A DNA stretch of 64,000 bases from positions 2,728,001 to 2,792,000 of the forward strand of contig NZ_CP048788.1 of NCBI RefSeq assembly GCF_012932215.1. The letters run 5' to 3'. Shown here one piece after another: positions 47,694 through 56,783 of the stretch (position 1 is the stretch's first letter; the number at the start of each line of letters is the position of its first letter). The stretch comes from Roseobacter ponti (lineage in GTDB: Bacteria; Pseudomonadota; Alphaproteobacteria; Rhodobacterales; Rhodobacteraceae). The position numbers were made by a program, and so were the translations under genes. A model generated the notes under the pieces. The model had not been told where the DNA came from and searched no databases. It saw only the letters and a program-made list of their open reading frames with translations.

Positions 47694-48631
47694 GCCGCGC
47701 TCTCCGGCGTCCATCCACCCGCCCGGGTCTGCACAAAAGCGTCCGCGCAGAGCTTTGTCAGCGCGCGGACACGCCCGATATAAGCCTGGCGCTCGGTCAC
47801 CGAGATCACACCGCGCGCATCGAGCAGGTTAAAGATATGGCTCGCCTTTATCGCCTGGTCATAGGCGGGGTGCACCATGATGATGCGCCTGCCGGTTTTC
47901 GGATCGGTGTGTTCAGCCTCAAGAATGGTACGGCAGTGGGCCTCGGCCTCTTCGAAATGGCGAAGCAGAACGGCGGTATCGGCCGTGTCAAAGTTCCAGC
48001 GCGCGTATTCTTCTTCGGTCTGGCGGAAGATATCGCCATAGCTCAGCGGCACCGGCGTTTGCGGGTCATTGAACGGCATATCCATAACGTGATCGACGCC
48101 CAGAATATACATCGCCAGACGCTCCAGCCCGTACGTGAGCTCGCCCGAGACAGGCGCGCAGTCATGCCCGCCGACCTGCTGGAAATAGGTGAACTGGCTG
48201 ACTTCCATCCCGTCGCACCAGACCTCCCATCCCAGCCCCCAGGCGCCAAGCGTCGGGCTCTCCCAGTCGTCTTCAACAAAGCGGATGTCATGCAGCGCCA
48301 TGTCGATCCCGATTGCTTCAAGCGAGCCCAGATAAAGCTCCTGCAGATCGGGCGGGCTCGGTTTGATGAGTACCTGATACTGATAATAATGCTGCAGCCG
48401 GTTGGGATTTTCGCCGTACCGCCCGTCGGTCGGACGCCGCGATGGCTGTACGTATGCCGCAGCCCAGGGCTCGGTTCCGAGACTGCGCAGCGTGGTCGCC
48501 GGGTGAAAGGTACCCGCGCCCACTTCCATGTCATAGGGCTGCAACATTGCGCAGCCTTTCGACGACCAGTAACTCTGCAGTCTCAGGATGATTTCCTGAA
48601 AGGATCGTGGAGTGCTGACGGTCTCAGACAT
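47690..48631 (-). CDS. glyQ: glycine--tRNA ligase alpha subunit
   Basis: 313 residues. Class II synthetase core: [20 protein letters not shown] at the start, [36 protein letters not shown], and [20 protein letters not shown] carrying motif-3-type residues. It catalyses glycine activation with GlyS. It is the first gene of a coupled glyQ-ORF49-DUF6446-glyS chain, with ppdK following. Confidence 0.97.
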   Translation of the reverse strand: MSETVSTPRSFQEIILRLQSYWSSKGCAMLQPYDMEVGAGTFHPATTLRSLGTEPWAAAYVQPSRRPTDGRYGENPNRLQHYYQYQVLIKPSPPDLQELYLGSLEAIGIDMALHDIRFVEDDWESPTLGAWGLGWEVWCDGMEVSQFTYFQQVGGHDCAPVSGELTYGLERLAMYILGVDHVMDMPFNDPQTPVPLSYGDIFRQTEEEYARWNFDTADTAVLLRHFEEAEAHCRTILEAEHTDPKTGRRIIMVHPAYDQAIKASHIFNLLDARGVISVTERQAYIGRVRALTKLCADAFVQTRAGGWTPESAA

Positions 48632-48790
48632 GGCGATGGCCTTTGGGATTTCCTGCGCGCCTTACCTACGTGCGTGCAGACAGGGCGTCAATCAGGCTGC
48701 ACGCGATAATTTGACCCCCTGTCTTATGGTCAAAGCGCTGATTTCCTGTTTATGTGTGCGCGTTAACCAAAAGGCTGGAGCAGAGACGGA

Positions 48791-50551
48791 ATGATGCGCT
48801 TACTGATTGCGGTTTTATTGTTTATTCCCGGTATGTTGTCACCGGTTTTTGCGCAGGGCGCCGGCGATGTGGTCTGGGTCCAGATCGAGGCGCGCCCGGA
48901 TGCCGTTCAGGCTGCTGAGCGCGCAAGATCCTACGCCGGTCTGCTTGAAGACGTAAACGGGTTTGCGCTCGGCAACGGGTGGTACGCGATTTCGCTCGGC
49001 CCCTACACGCCGGACGACGCCGATCAGGTGCTGAGTGCCTACCGGCGGCAGGGTCTGATACCGCGCGACAGCTATATCGCACAGAGCTCCGCCTATGGCG
49101 CACAGTTCTGGCCTGAAGGCGAAAATATTCTCGGTCTCGGCGGGCTGTCTGTGTCCCCTGGTTCGGTGGCGGAGCCCGAGCCGCCTGTCAGCCCGGTCAT
49201 TGCAGATGCCCCCGCCCCGCAGACGACCGCTCTGCCGGATGAAACCCGGGCAGAGGCACGCCGCAACGAACAGCTGCTGTCGGCGGCTGAGCGGCGTAAC
49301 CTGCAGGTCGCACTGCAGTGGGCCGGATTTTACAATGGCGGGATCGACGGCGCCTTTGGCCGCGGCACCCGCGGCTCCATGGCCGACTGGCAGCGTGCCA
49401 ACGGGTTTGAGCCCACCGGCGTGCTGACAACACAACAGCGTGCGGTTCTGCTTGAGCGCTATAATGCCATTCTCGCAGACCTCGACCTGCGCCGGGTACA
49501 GGATCAGACCGCAGGGATCGATATCAAAATCCCGGCGGCAAAGGTCAGTTTTGCAGAGTACAACCCGCCCTTTGCCCGCTTTGATGCAACGGACGGGTCG
49601 GAAGCAGCAGTTCTGCTGATCAGCCAGCCGGGCGACCGAGCAAAAATGGCCGCCCTCTTTGAGGTGATGCAGACGCTTGAGATTGTGCCGCTTGAAGGTC
49701 CGCGCGATCTGAAAAGAAACGGTTTCACGCTGATCGGGCGAAACGCGAAGATCGTCAGCGAAACGCGGGTCATTCTCGCGGATAATCAGATTAAGGGGTT
49801 CACCCTGATCTGGCCTGCGGGGGATGAAGAGCGCCGAACCCGGCTTCTGGGAGAAATGGACGCAAGTTTCACCAGCCTTGGCGGTGTGATGGACCCTGCA
49901 ACCGGGTTTGATCAGCAGATCGATCTGGTGTCAGGGCTCGCCATCCGAAAGCCGCGCCTGTCGCGCTCGGGGTTTTATCTCGACCGCAACGGCACGGTTC
50001 TGACAACGGCCGACGCGGTTGAAGGCTGCACCCGCATCACGCTCGACAATTCATTTGAGGCGACGCCGGGCGCTGTGGACAGCGGGCGCGGCATTGCGAT
50101 CGTACGGCCGAAAGAGACGCTGGCACCGCTGGCGGTTGCACTGTTCAGTCCCGCCGCACCCCGGCTGCAGTCAGAGATTGCTGTTGCGGGCTATTCCTAT
50201 GAAGGGGTGCTGGGCGCACCGTCCGTCACTTTCGGGACGCTCTCGGAACTGCGCGGTCTTCAGGGAGAGCCGACGCTCAACCGGCTTGATGTATCCTCGC
50301 TGCCCGGCGATGCCGGCGGGCCGGTGCTGGATCAGACCGGCAACGTCTTCGGCATGCTGATGCCGGGACGCGACACCGACAGGCAGCTGCCAGAGAATGT
50401 CCGATTTGCGCTGACCGGTGCCGAGATTTCGGACTTTGTGACGACCGCGGGACTTAACGTCACCTTCAGCGTCGCAACCGAAGCGCGCGCGCCGGAGGAT
50501 ATCGCGTCGGGCGGCGCGGATATGACGGTGCTGGTAAGCTGCTGGGAGTAA
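48791..50551 (+). CDS. periplasmic SPOR-like / peptidoglycan-binding protein with inactive trypsin-like domain
   Basis: 586 residues. Signal peptide (LIAVLLFIPGMLSPVFAQ). Residues ~28-105 look like a SPOR fold (VWVQIEARPDAVQAAERA, GNGWYAISLGPYTPDDADQV). Residues ~160-220 are PG_binding_1 (LQVALQWAGFYNGGIDGAFG, MADWQRANGFEPTGVLT). Residues ~390-560 follow a trypsin-like serine protease, but the expected His is Asp408 (VLTTADAVEGC), the expected Asp is Gly434 (GRGIAIVRP) and the expected Ser is Ala508 (GDAGGPVLD). It therefore cannot be a normal serine protease and may be a binding or scaffold protein at the cell wall. Diverges from glyQ. Confidence 0.82.
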   Translation: MMRLLIAVLLFIPGMLSPVFAQGAGDVVWVQIEARPDAVQAAERARSYAGLLEDVNGFALGNGWYAISLGPYTPDDADQVLSAYRRQGLIPRDSYIAQSSAYGAQFWPEGENILGLGGLSVSPGSVAEPEPPVSPVIADAPAPQTTALPDETRAEARRNEQLLSAAERRNLQVALQWAGFYNGGIDGAFGRGTRGSMADWQRANGFEPTGVLTTQQRAVLLERYNAILADLDLRRVQDQTAGIDIKIPAAKVSFAEYNPPFARFDATDGSEAAVLLISQPGDRAKMAALFEVMQTLEIVPLEGPRDLKRNGFTLIGRNAKIVSETRVILADNQIKGFTLIWPAGDEERRTRLLGEMDASFTSLGGVMDPATGFDQQIDLVSGLAIRKPRLSRSGFYLDRNGTVLTTADAVEGCTRITLDNSFEATPGAVDSGRGIAIVRPKETLAPLAVALFSPAAPRLQSEIAVAGYSYEGVLGAPSVTFGTLSELRGLQGEPTLNRLDVSSLPGDAGGPVLDQTGNVFGMLMPGRDTDRQLPENVRFALTGAEISDFVTTAGLNVTFSVATEARAPEDIASGGADMTVLVSCWE

Positions 50552-50553
50552 AC

Positions 50554-52128
50554 TCACCGGGGCTTTGAGATCTCCGGCGTCAGATAAATCAGTGTTGGCC
50601 CTTTTGCTTTGAAGGCTGCACGAACCGCAGCCTGCATCTCATCAGGCGTTTGCGGGGCAACTGCACGCGCCCCGAAAGCTTCGGCCAGTTTACAGAAGTC
50701 CGGGTTGTGCGCCACGACGGCATTGGGGGCAATCTGCGCGCGCACCATGCTGTCTTCGATCTCACCCAGCTTGCCGTTATCCCACAGGATGACCGGCAGG
50801 CTGAGCCCGAGTTCGACCGCCACGCCAAGCTCCTGCATCGTATAGTGAAACCCGTAGTCGCCGATAATGGCCATCGTCGGCAGATCCGGGCGCGCAATCG
50901 CGCCGCCGATGGCGGCAGGCAGTGCATATCCAAGCGTGCCAAAGCCAGTGGGATGGTGCCAGAGCCCCGGATTGTCCAGCGGCCAGATTTCTTTGGCGGC
51001 ATAGGCGAACTGAGTCATGTCTGAGTAAATCGTCGTGAGGTCAGGCAGACATTTGCGCAGCGCATCCGCCACCGGCACAATCCCCGGGCGTTCAGCATCA
51101 ACCTGCGCTTTCCAGCGCTTTTTCGCGGCATGCACCTCTGCGGCCTCCCATTCCGCAACGAGGGTATGACCTTCGAGCGCACCGAGCAGCCGGTCGAAGT
51201 ATTCCGTTGCCCGGGCAATCACCGCGCGGTCGGTTTTCGGGTGCAGTCCGGCGGGGTCGATGTTGACCTCGATGGTCATGCCCGTGAGGCCCGGGTCATC
51301 ACGCCAGAGATCCGTTTCAGCAAGCTCCGTGCCGACAAGCACCACGACATCTGCCGAGCGGATCACGTCCTCGCTTTCAGGCCGGGCCAGGGTGCTGCCG
51401 AAATTCAGTGCGTATGAGGCCGCAACACCCCGCCCCGCATAAGTTTCAAAGCAGGCCGCGCCAAGCTTCCTCATCGCGTCACGGGCGGAATAACCGGCCT
51501 CCACCGCCCCGCCCCCCAGAATAAACAGCGGACGTTTCGCGGATAGCAACGGATCGATCAGCCCGTCCGGGATTTCGGCCCCTGCCCGGGGAGCTACGCC
51601 GGTTTCGGGTGGTGGCGGCGGCGCGGCGGCCTGCAGCACAGAAATGGGGACCTGAATATGTTTGGGCCGTGCGCGCTGCGTCCTGAATTCGGTGAGCGCC
51701 CGGTCGATGAGCGCATAGGCTGCCCCGGGTGTGCGCGCCTCTTCCGACCAGTCGCAGACCGCCGCCGCGGCGGCTCGCTGGTCTTTCATCTGGTGCAGCT
51801 GGCCTCTGGTACCGGCGGTTTCATCCAGACAGGAGGAGATCACCAGCACCGGCACGGAATCCGAGTACGCCTGCCCCATCGGCGTCATGATGTTGCACAG
51901 CCCCGGCCCGGTGATCACATAAGCCACGCCCGGCCTGCCGGTGGCACGCGCATAGCCGTCGGCCATGAACCCCGCACCCTGTTCGTGGCGCGCCAACACA
52001 TGGGTGATGCCCGCCTCTTCGATCCCGCGGTACATTTCCTGATTGTGCACGCCCGGAATGCCAAAGATAACATCAACCCCGCGCTCTCTGAGCATATGCG
52101 AAATCTGCGCGCCAAGCGGTCGTTGCAT
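50554..52128 (-). CDS. ThDP-dependent decarboxylase/synthase, probably 5-guanidino-2-oxopentanoate decarboxylase type
   Basis: 524 residues with the acetohydroxyacid-synthase-like three-domain fold: catalytic Glu in LARHEQGAGFMADGYARATG, the central domain with PLFILGGGAVEAGYSARDAM, and the ThDP/Mg motif GDYGFHYTMQELGVAVELGL ending in LWDN. FGIPGVHNQEMYRGI near the N-terminus reminds me of AruI, which decarboxylates the oxo-acid from arginine transamination. The substrate is inference; a generic acetolactate-synthase-like enzyme is the alternative. It starts next to trkH on the same strand (1-bp gap). Confidence 0.7.
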   Translation of the reverse strand: MQRPLGAQISHMLRERGVDVIFGIPGVHNQEMYRGIEEAGITHVLARHEQGAGFMADGYARATGRPGVAYVITGPGLCNIMTPMGQAYSDSVPVLVISSCLDETAGTRGQLHQMKDQRAAAAAVCDWSEEARTPGAAYALIDRALTEFRTQRARPKHIQVPISVLQAAAPPPPPETGVAPRAGAEIPDGLIDPLLSAKRPLFILGGGAVEAGYSARDAMRKLGAACFETYAGRGVAASYALNFGSTLARPESEDVIRSADVVVLVGTELAETDLWRDDPGLTGMTIEVNIDPAGLHPKTDRAVIARATEYFDRLLGALEGHTLVAEWEAAEVHAAKKRWKAQVDAERPGIVPVADALRKCLPDLTTIYSDMTQFAYAAKEIWPLDNPGLWHHPTGFGTLGYALPAAIGGAIARPDLPTMAIIGDYGFHYTMQELGVAVELGLSLPVILWDNGKLGEIEDSMVRAQIAPNAVVAHNPDFCKLAEAFGARAVAPQTPDEMQAAVRAAFKAKGPTLIYLTPEISKPR

Positions 52129-52129
52129 G

Positions 52130-53578
52130 TCAGGCTCTCCAGAAATTGACGGTCAGAATGGCGTAGACCGCAAGCAGTTCCAGCCGCCCCAGCAGCATCG
52201 CGATGGTCAGCATCCACTTGGCGGCATCATTGAGACCGCCGAAATTGCCCGCGGGCCCGATTTCATCGCCCAGCCCGGGACCCACGTTCGACAGTGCCGT
52301 TGCGGCGCCGGAAACGGAGGTGATGAAATCAAGCCCGGTCAGGCTCAGCGCCACCGATAAAAGCCCCAGCGTCACCACGAAGAACATGAAAAAGGACATC
52401 ACCGAGCTCAGGACTTCTTCATCCACGGGTCGTTTGTCATAGCGCACAACAAAGACGCCATTGGGCGAGCGGATCCGGCGCAACTGCATCTTGATCGAGG
52501 CAAAGAGCAGCTGGTACCGGAAGATCTTGATCGAGCAGGTGGTGGACCCCGCACAGCCGCCGATGAGCCCGATGAAAAAGAACATCGAGACAATAAACGG
52601 GCCCCAGCCCATGTAATCGACCGACGCATAGCCGGTACCCGTCATAATCGAGACAGAATTGAACAGAGACTCGCGCAGAGACATGCTCCAGTGTTGCGGA
52701 TAGACAAACACCAGGGCGACGGTCATCACCGCCACCACGACCGCAATGGTCGCAACGAAGACCAGCACTTGGCTGTCGCGCACGAGGGGCCGGCCGTGAC
52801 CGTTGATCAGTTGCACATAGCGGACAAAGGGCAGTGCCGCGAGGATCATAAAGGCGGTGGCGGCATATTCAAAGCTGCCTTTGAAGGCACCGAAGGATTC
52901 GTCGTAATTGGAAAAGCCGCCTGTGGATACCGTCGTCAGCGCATGCACGGTCGCATCGAAAGGCTCCATCCCGAGGATCAGATAAACCATCGCACATGCC
53001 ATCGTCAGGCCGAGATAGATCGACGAAATCTGGCTCGCGATCTGACCGGCCCGGGGCAGAATTTTGCCCATCGTATCAAAAGCTTCGGATTTGAAGATCT
53101 GCATGCCGCCGACCCGCAGCTCGGGCAGGAACACCATGGCGACAACAATGATACCGATGCCCCCCAGCCACTGCATGATACCCCGCCACAGGAGCAGCCC
53201 TTTGGGCAGATCCTGCAAACCGCTGAGCACGGTCGAGCCGGTTGTGGTCAGCCCCGACATCGCCTCGAAAAACGCATCGATAAAGCGCGCCTCGGTCGCG
53301 CCCAGCATAAACGGCAGCGCGCCGAAAAGCGGCAGAGCCACCCAGACTGAGGTGGTCAGCAGAAAGGTCTGCTGAATCGTCAGACCCTCTTTCACGCCAT
53401 TGGCGCAGGCGACAGACATCAGCCCGCCGGTGAGGATGGTGATCAGAGCGGATTGTAAGAAGACCGGCCAGTGACCGCGGCCTTCCGCGATATCCACAAG
53501 CATCGGCAGCAGCATGGCCACGCCCAGCACGGCCACCAGCAAACCGATAACATATCCGACGGGGCGCAGGTCTAACAT
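52130..53578 (-). CDS. trkH: TrkH family potassium uptake protein
   Basis: 482 residues from ATG 53578; the frame is open 12 codons further up and no start has a strong RBS. It has 8-12 hydrophobic helices in the SKT pattern with selectivity-filter Gly segments: MSGLTTTGSTVLSGL, TTVSTGGFSNYDESF, IMTGTGYASVDY and GGCAGSTTCSIKIF, and further P-loop-like turns SNVGPGLGDEIGPAG. It imports K+ (with TrkA NAD-binding partners encoded elsewhere) across the inner membrane. Confidence 0.92.
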   Translation of the reverse strand: MLDLRPVGYVIGLLVAVLGVAMLLPMLVDIAEGRGHWPVFLQSALITILTGGLMSVACANGVKEGLTIQQTFLLTTSVWVALPLFGALPFMLGATEARFIDAFFEAMSGLTTTGSTVLSGLQDLPKGLLLWRGIMQWLGGIGIIVVAMVFLPELRVGGMQIFKSEAFDTMGKILPRAGQIASQISSIYLGLTMACAMVYLILGMEPFDATVHALTTVSTGGFSNYDESFGAFKGSFEYAATAFMILAALPFVRYVQLINGHGRPLVRDSQVLVFVATIAVVVAVMTVALVFVYPQHWSMSLRESLFNSVSIMTGTGYASVDYMGWGPFIVSMFFFIGLIGGCAGSTTCSIKIFRYQLLFASIKMQLRRIRSPNGVFVVRYDKRPVDEEVLSSVMSFFMFFVVTLGLLSVALSLTGLDFITSVSGAATALSNVGPGLGDEIGPAGNFGGLNDAAKWMLTIAMLLGRLELLAVYAILTVNFWRA

Positions 53579-53656
53579 CAGCGCAGGGTTGGCCGGCAGA
53601 CCAGCAACTGTCAAGCGCCGCTCTGCGGCCCGTCAGATATCTGTTTTTGGCGTGCC

Positions 53657-53893
53657 TCAGCTGTAGAAGAGATCGCCAAAGACTTCACGCACGATGTCGT
53701 CGCGTTTGATGTTCAGTGCGGCAAGCTCCTCGTCAGTTTTCGACTGCAGGTCCTGCACCTGGTGAAGGCGGCGGTTTGCCTCCGAGCTCAGCACGATCGA
53801 GTGGCCGAGCGAAGCAAAGAAACTGCGCAGCGTGCCCGCGACGGTGGCGATGACATCGCGTGAGCTGGCAAAGTGTACGTCCTGATAGGCCAT
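53657..53893 (-). CDS. DUF1127 (YjiS-like) small protein
   Basis: 78 residues from ATG 53893 (RBS AAAGGTAAGAGG). The C-terminal helix pair LQSKTDEELAALNIKRDDIV, then REVFGDLFYS, is the DUF1127 pattern in which Asp-Ile/Leu spacing and a basic residue recur. The N-terminal ~45 residues are amphipathic. Small DUF1127 proteins in alphaproteobacteria have been linked to RNA and phosphate metabolism, but no role can be read here. Confidence 0.82.
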   Translation of the reverse strand: MAYQDVHFASSRDVIATVAGTLRSFFASLGHSIVLSSEANRRLHQVQDLQSKTDEELAALNIKRDDIVREVFGDLFYS

Positions 53894-54018
53894 GATGAAC
53901 CTCTTACCTTTCGGGTGTTGCGTTACAGCCCGTATATAGGCAGCGAGGTCCGGATTAGAATTGCGCATTCTGCATAGCCGCTACCACCTTTGCTGCAGTG
54001 CGGCGTCAGTCGTAACGC

Positions 54019-54043
54019 AAAAAGCGCGCCCCGGCGGGCGCGC
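54019..54043 (-). terminator. intrinsic terminator after folE2
   Basis: On the minus strand GCGCGCCC-GCCG-GGGCGCGC is followed by T5 (plus-strand A5 at 54019-54023), 30 bp after the folE2 stop. Confidence 0.93.
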
Positions 54044-54072
54044 CCTGCACGACCTGCCGGGATCCCTGGTGA

Positions 54073-55176
54073 TCAGCCGACGTGGAAGAGCGTGTTAAAG
54101 AGCTTGGGATCAATGCTTTCCGACGCAAATGTACCGCCCTCGACCAGCACGCTGACAGCGTCGTGGCTGTGCAGGCTTTCCTGATGGCTGGCGACCACGC
54201 GGAAATCACCGATGCGGACGTCTGCCTGCATCTGCTCGCAAAAGAGGCGCGCCGCGTCCTCGACAAAGATCGGATTGGCCGCGTTCAGTTCGGCAAAGGC
54301 CTGCTCGTCTTCACGCTTGACCATCACCTGGGTCTCTGTGGGTACAGCCCGGCGGCAGGCGTCGATGAGATCCTCGAACCACAAACAGCCCGCAGCCGTG
54401 TCAAGCTCAACAGAAACCCGCGCCACTGAACGCTGCGAATGCGGCGTGGCGAGTTGTCCGCGCGTGGCGCGCGCATGTTCTGAAAGCTCGAGCGAGCACG
54501 GGCAGGTCGAGGAATAGACGTAATCGAGGTGCATGATCTTTTTGCGCACCCCGCCCTGCTCCACCAGTTCCAGCGCGATATCGTAGTACTGATAACCCGA
54601 CAGGCCCGAACGCAGGCTTTCCACCTTCATCGGGAAGCTGAAGCGCATCTGGATGCGCGCATCAAAGCTTTCCAGATCGGTGATGTAATCATCCAGCGCC
54701 GCTTCGATCACTTCAAAGCTGAAGGTTTCTTCTGCGTGCCGGTAAAAGCTGCGCATGATCCGGGACATGTTGATGCCCTTTTTGTCGGCCTCAAGGCTGA
54801 CCGTGCCGGTCACGGATGCCTCAAGCGTCAGATCATTGCCGTCACGGGTATGAAAACGCACCGGCAGCCGGAAGTTTGAAATGCCGACGTGCTGGATCTG
54901 CTGTCTGGCGCCGCGGATCAGGCTCGACGGGCCGTTCTGCAGATCAGGCAGCGTCGCCTTATACCCCTCATCGATGGCAAACCCGTCGGGGTAATCGCGC
55001 GACAGGGCGGGGTAATCGACGGCATCAGAGCCCGGCACGAGCCGTGCAACCGACGGATCAAGTTCTAGTATTTCAGTTGCCGACGCGCCGCGGGCCCAGT
55101 CGCGCAACAGGCGCAGAGCGGCCTCTGCTTCATCGCGATCCGGTGCAGCATCAACTACGGGTGTGTGGATATTCAT
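54073..55176 (-). CDS. folE2: GTP cyclohydrolase FolE2 (type IB)
   Basis: 367 residues, longer than many FolE2 proteins, with ~80 additional N-terminal residues. The core has QHVGISNFRLPVRFHTRDGN, an active-site Glu region SRIMRSFYRHAEETFSFEVI, a Cys ligand region YVYSSTCPCSLELSEHARAT and QRSVARVSVELD. It makes dihydroneopterin triphosphate from GTP, feeding folate synthesis, and in other bacteria replaces zinc-dependent FolE under zinc limitation. A near-palindrome (55190-55204) sits 14 bp upstream of the start. Confidence 0.93.
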   Translation of the reverse strand: MNIHTPVVDAAPDRDEAEAALRLLRDWARGASATEILELDPSVARLVPGSDAVDYPALSRDYPDGFAIDEGYKATLPDLQNGPSSLIRGARQQIQHVGISNFRLPVRFHTRDGNDLTLEASVTGTVSLEADKKGINMSRIMRSFYRHAEETFSFEVIEAALDDYITDLESFDARIQMRFSFPMKVESLRSGLSGYQYYDIALELVEQGGVRKKIMHLDYVYSSTCPCSLELSEHARATRGQLATPHSQRSVARVSVELDTAAGCLWFEDLIDACRRAVPTETQVMVKREDEQAFAELNAANPIFVEDAARLFCEQMQADVRIGDFRVVASHQESLHSHDAVSVLVEGGTFASESIDPKLFNTLFHVG

Positions 55177-55189
55177 CGCTATTTCCCTT

Positions 55190-55204
55190 GTGACAACATG
55201 TGAC
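55190..55204. promoter_or_regulatory. dyad-symmetric site at the folE2 start
   Basis: GTGACAACATGTGAC, i.e. GTnACA-n3-TGTnAC, overlaps the promoter/leader of folE2. It may be a regulator site; it does not match a Zur consensus closely, so the regulator cannot be named. Confidence 0.35.
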
Positions 55205-55347
55205 TGTTATTTAGGGCGCCGGGGCGCGCTTGCCAATCATACTCACTTATACGTCAGTCAGCGACATCGGGATCAGTCGCAGACGCCCCGCACCCGACAA
55301 GGGGAAAAATTCCGCCTTTGCATCAGATATGCGGCGCGCCGCTCTGC

Positions 55348-56529
55348 TCAGGCCTGATCAAGCGCCGCCAGAATATCCGCTATCAGGTCATCCTCATGCT
55401 CGATACCGATACTGATCCGCACGAGGCCGGGCGTGATCCCCAGTGCCTCTTTCTGGTCTTCCGGCAGCCGCTGGTGAGTGGTTGTCGCCGGATGGGTCAT
55501 GATCGTCTTTGCATCCCCGAGGTTGTTTGAGATCACGCCCACAGAGATCGCATTCAGAAAGCGGAAGGCAGCCTCTTTGCCGCCATGCAGATCGACGGAG
55601 AGCACTGTACCGCCTTCGCGCATCTGCCGTTTCACCAGATCGTGCTGCGCGTGGTCCGGATGTCCGGGATAGATAATGCGACGCAGTTTCGGGTGATCCT
55701 GCAGAGCCTTTGCAATGGCAGTGGCATTAGCGGTCTGCGCGCGCACCCTCAGGTCCATCGTCTCCAGTCCCTTGAGCATGACCCAGGCGGTAAAGGGGCT
55801 CATGGAGCCACCTGTGTGCTTCAAATAGGGCTCGACGGTTTTGCGGATGAACTCGCGGGTGCCAAGGATCACACCGCCCAGAGCGCGCCCCTGCCCGTCG
55901 ATGTGTTTGGTCGCTGAATAGATGACCACATCCGCGCCCTGGGCGATGGCATCGGACCAGACCGGCGTGGCAAAAACATTATCGACCAGAACGGTTGCAC
56001 CTGCCTTATGCGCCAGAGCGGATACTGCCGCGATATCAATGACCTGCAGCGTAGGGTTCGAGAGGGACTCAAAGAAAACTGCCTTGGTGCCGGGCCGGAT
56101 GGCCGCCTCCCATTGCGCCAGATCCGTACCGTCGACAAAGGTCACTTCGACACCGTAGCGGGTCAGCACTTCTTCGAGCACGTAAAGGCATGAGCCAAAG
56201 AGCGCACGCGAAGACACCACATGATCACCGGCACGCAGCATCGACGTGAGCGCACCCGAGACCGCTGCCATGCCGGAGGCGGTTGCAAAGGCATCCTCCG
56301 CCCCCTCCAGAGAGGCGATGCGCTCCTCGAACATCGCCACTGTCGGGTTGCCGTATCGGGCATAGATGAACTCATCCGGACCGGCCTCGATAAAGCGCGC
56401 TTCGGCGGCCTCGGCACTGTCATAGACAAAGCCCTGGGTCAGGAAAATTGCCTCTGACACTTCGCCGTACTGGCTGCGCCGGGTGCCGGCATGAACCGCA
56501 CGTGTGCGCTTGCTCAGATCTTTCGTCAT
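55348..56529 (-). CDS. metZ: O-succinylhomoserine sulfhydrylase
   Basis: 393 residues from ATG 56529 (RBS GGGAGAGAAAG). Cys/Met metabolism PLP family: TQGFVYDSAEAAEARF, YARYGNPTVAMFEERIA, SGMAAVSGAL, the PLP lysine in YSATKHIDGQGRALGG, and RISIGIEHEDDLIADI at the end. It forms homocysteine from O-succinylhomoserine and sulfide in methionine synthesis. The SAM-II aptamer and terminator upstream strongly support a methionine-pathway role. Confidence 0.93.
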   Translation of the reverse strand: MTKDLSKRTRAVHAGTRRSQYGEVSEAIFLTQGFVYDSAEAAEARFIEAGPDEFIYARYGNPTVAMFEERIASLEGAEDAFATASGMAAVSGALTSMLRAGDHVVSSRALFGSCLYVLEEVLTRYGVEVTFVDGTDLAQWEAAIRPGTKAVFFESLSNPTLQVIDIAAVSALAHKAGATVLVDNVFATPVWSDAIAQGADVVIYSATKHIDGQGRALGGVILGTREFIRKTVEPYLKHTGGSMSPFTAWVMLKGLETMDLRVRAQTANATAIAKALQDHPKLRRIIYPGHPDHAQHDLVKRQMREGGTVLSVDLHGGKEAAFRFLNAISVGVISNNLGDAKTIMTHPATTTHQRLPEDQKEALGITPGLVRISIGIEHEDDLIADILAALDQA

Positions 56530-56557
56530 CTCTTTCTCTCCCGGCCCCTTCGGGCAC

Positions 56558-56593
56558 AAAAAAACCCCAGACGCGGCCAACGCGACGGGGGTT
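56558..56593 (-). terminator. intrinsic terminator in the metZ leader
   Basis: Minus strand AACCCCCGTCGCG-TTGGC-CGCGTCTGGGGTT (13-bp arms, two mismatches) followed by T7. It lies between the SAM-II aptamer and the metZ RBS, so it can act as the expression platform. Confidence 0.88.
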
Positions 56594-56604
56594 CCTCATC
56601 GGTG

Positions 56605-56658
56605 ACCTTTTAGCGGAATATTTTACGTGGCCCGCAATCCGGTAACAAATCGCCACGC
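56605..56658 (-). ncRNA. SAM-II riboswitch aptamer upstream of metZ
   Basis: The minus-strand RNA matches the SAM-II (metA) motif: stem CGUGGC/GCCACG, then GAUUU and ACCG.AUUGC inside the loop, then UAAAAU, then the conserved GCUAAA followed by AGGU. The ACC of the loop can pair with the GGU at the 3' end to give the H-type pseudoknot. SAM-II elements are known in alphaproteobacteria upstream of metA, metX and metZ and repress on SAM binding. A terminator follows 11 bp later. Confidence 0.88.
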
Positions 56659-56783
56659 TCAAAGCGTTAGATCAACGGGTGTTGCGCGTCAACACCGTCA
56701 CGTTGCTGTAACAGCATCTTCACAGGATTGTCGTATGCATATGAGAGACCTCAGCCACAACATCTTGTAGAGAGGGCGCCTCA

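Noticed and set aside
50554-52128. Acetolactate synthase (ilvB) for branched-chain amino acids
   Set aside because: It is not near ilvH or ilvC, and its N-terminal motifs fit the AruI-like group better; kept as a cautious call.
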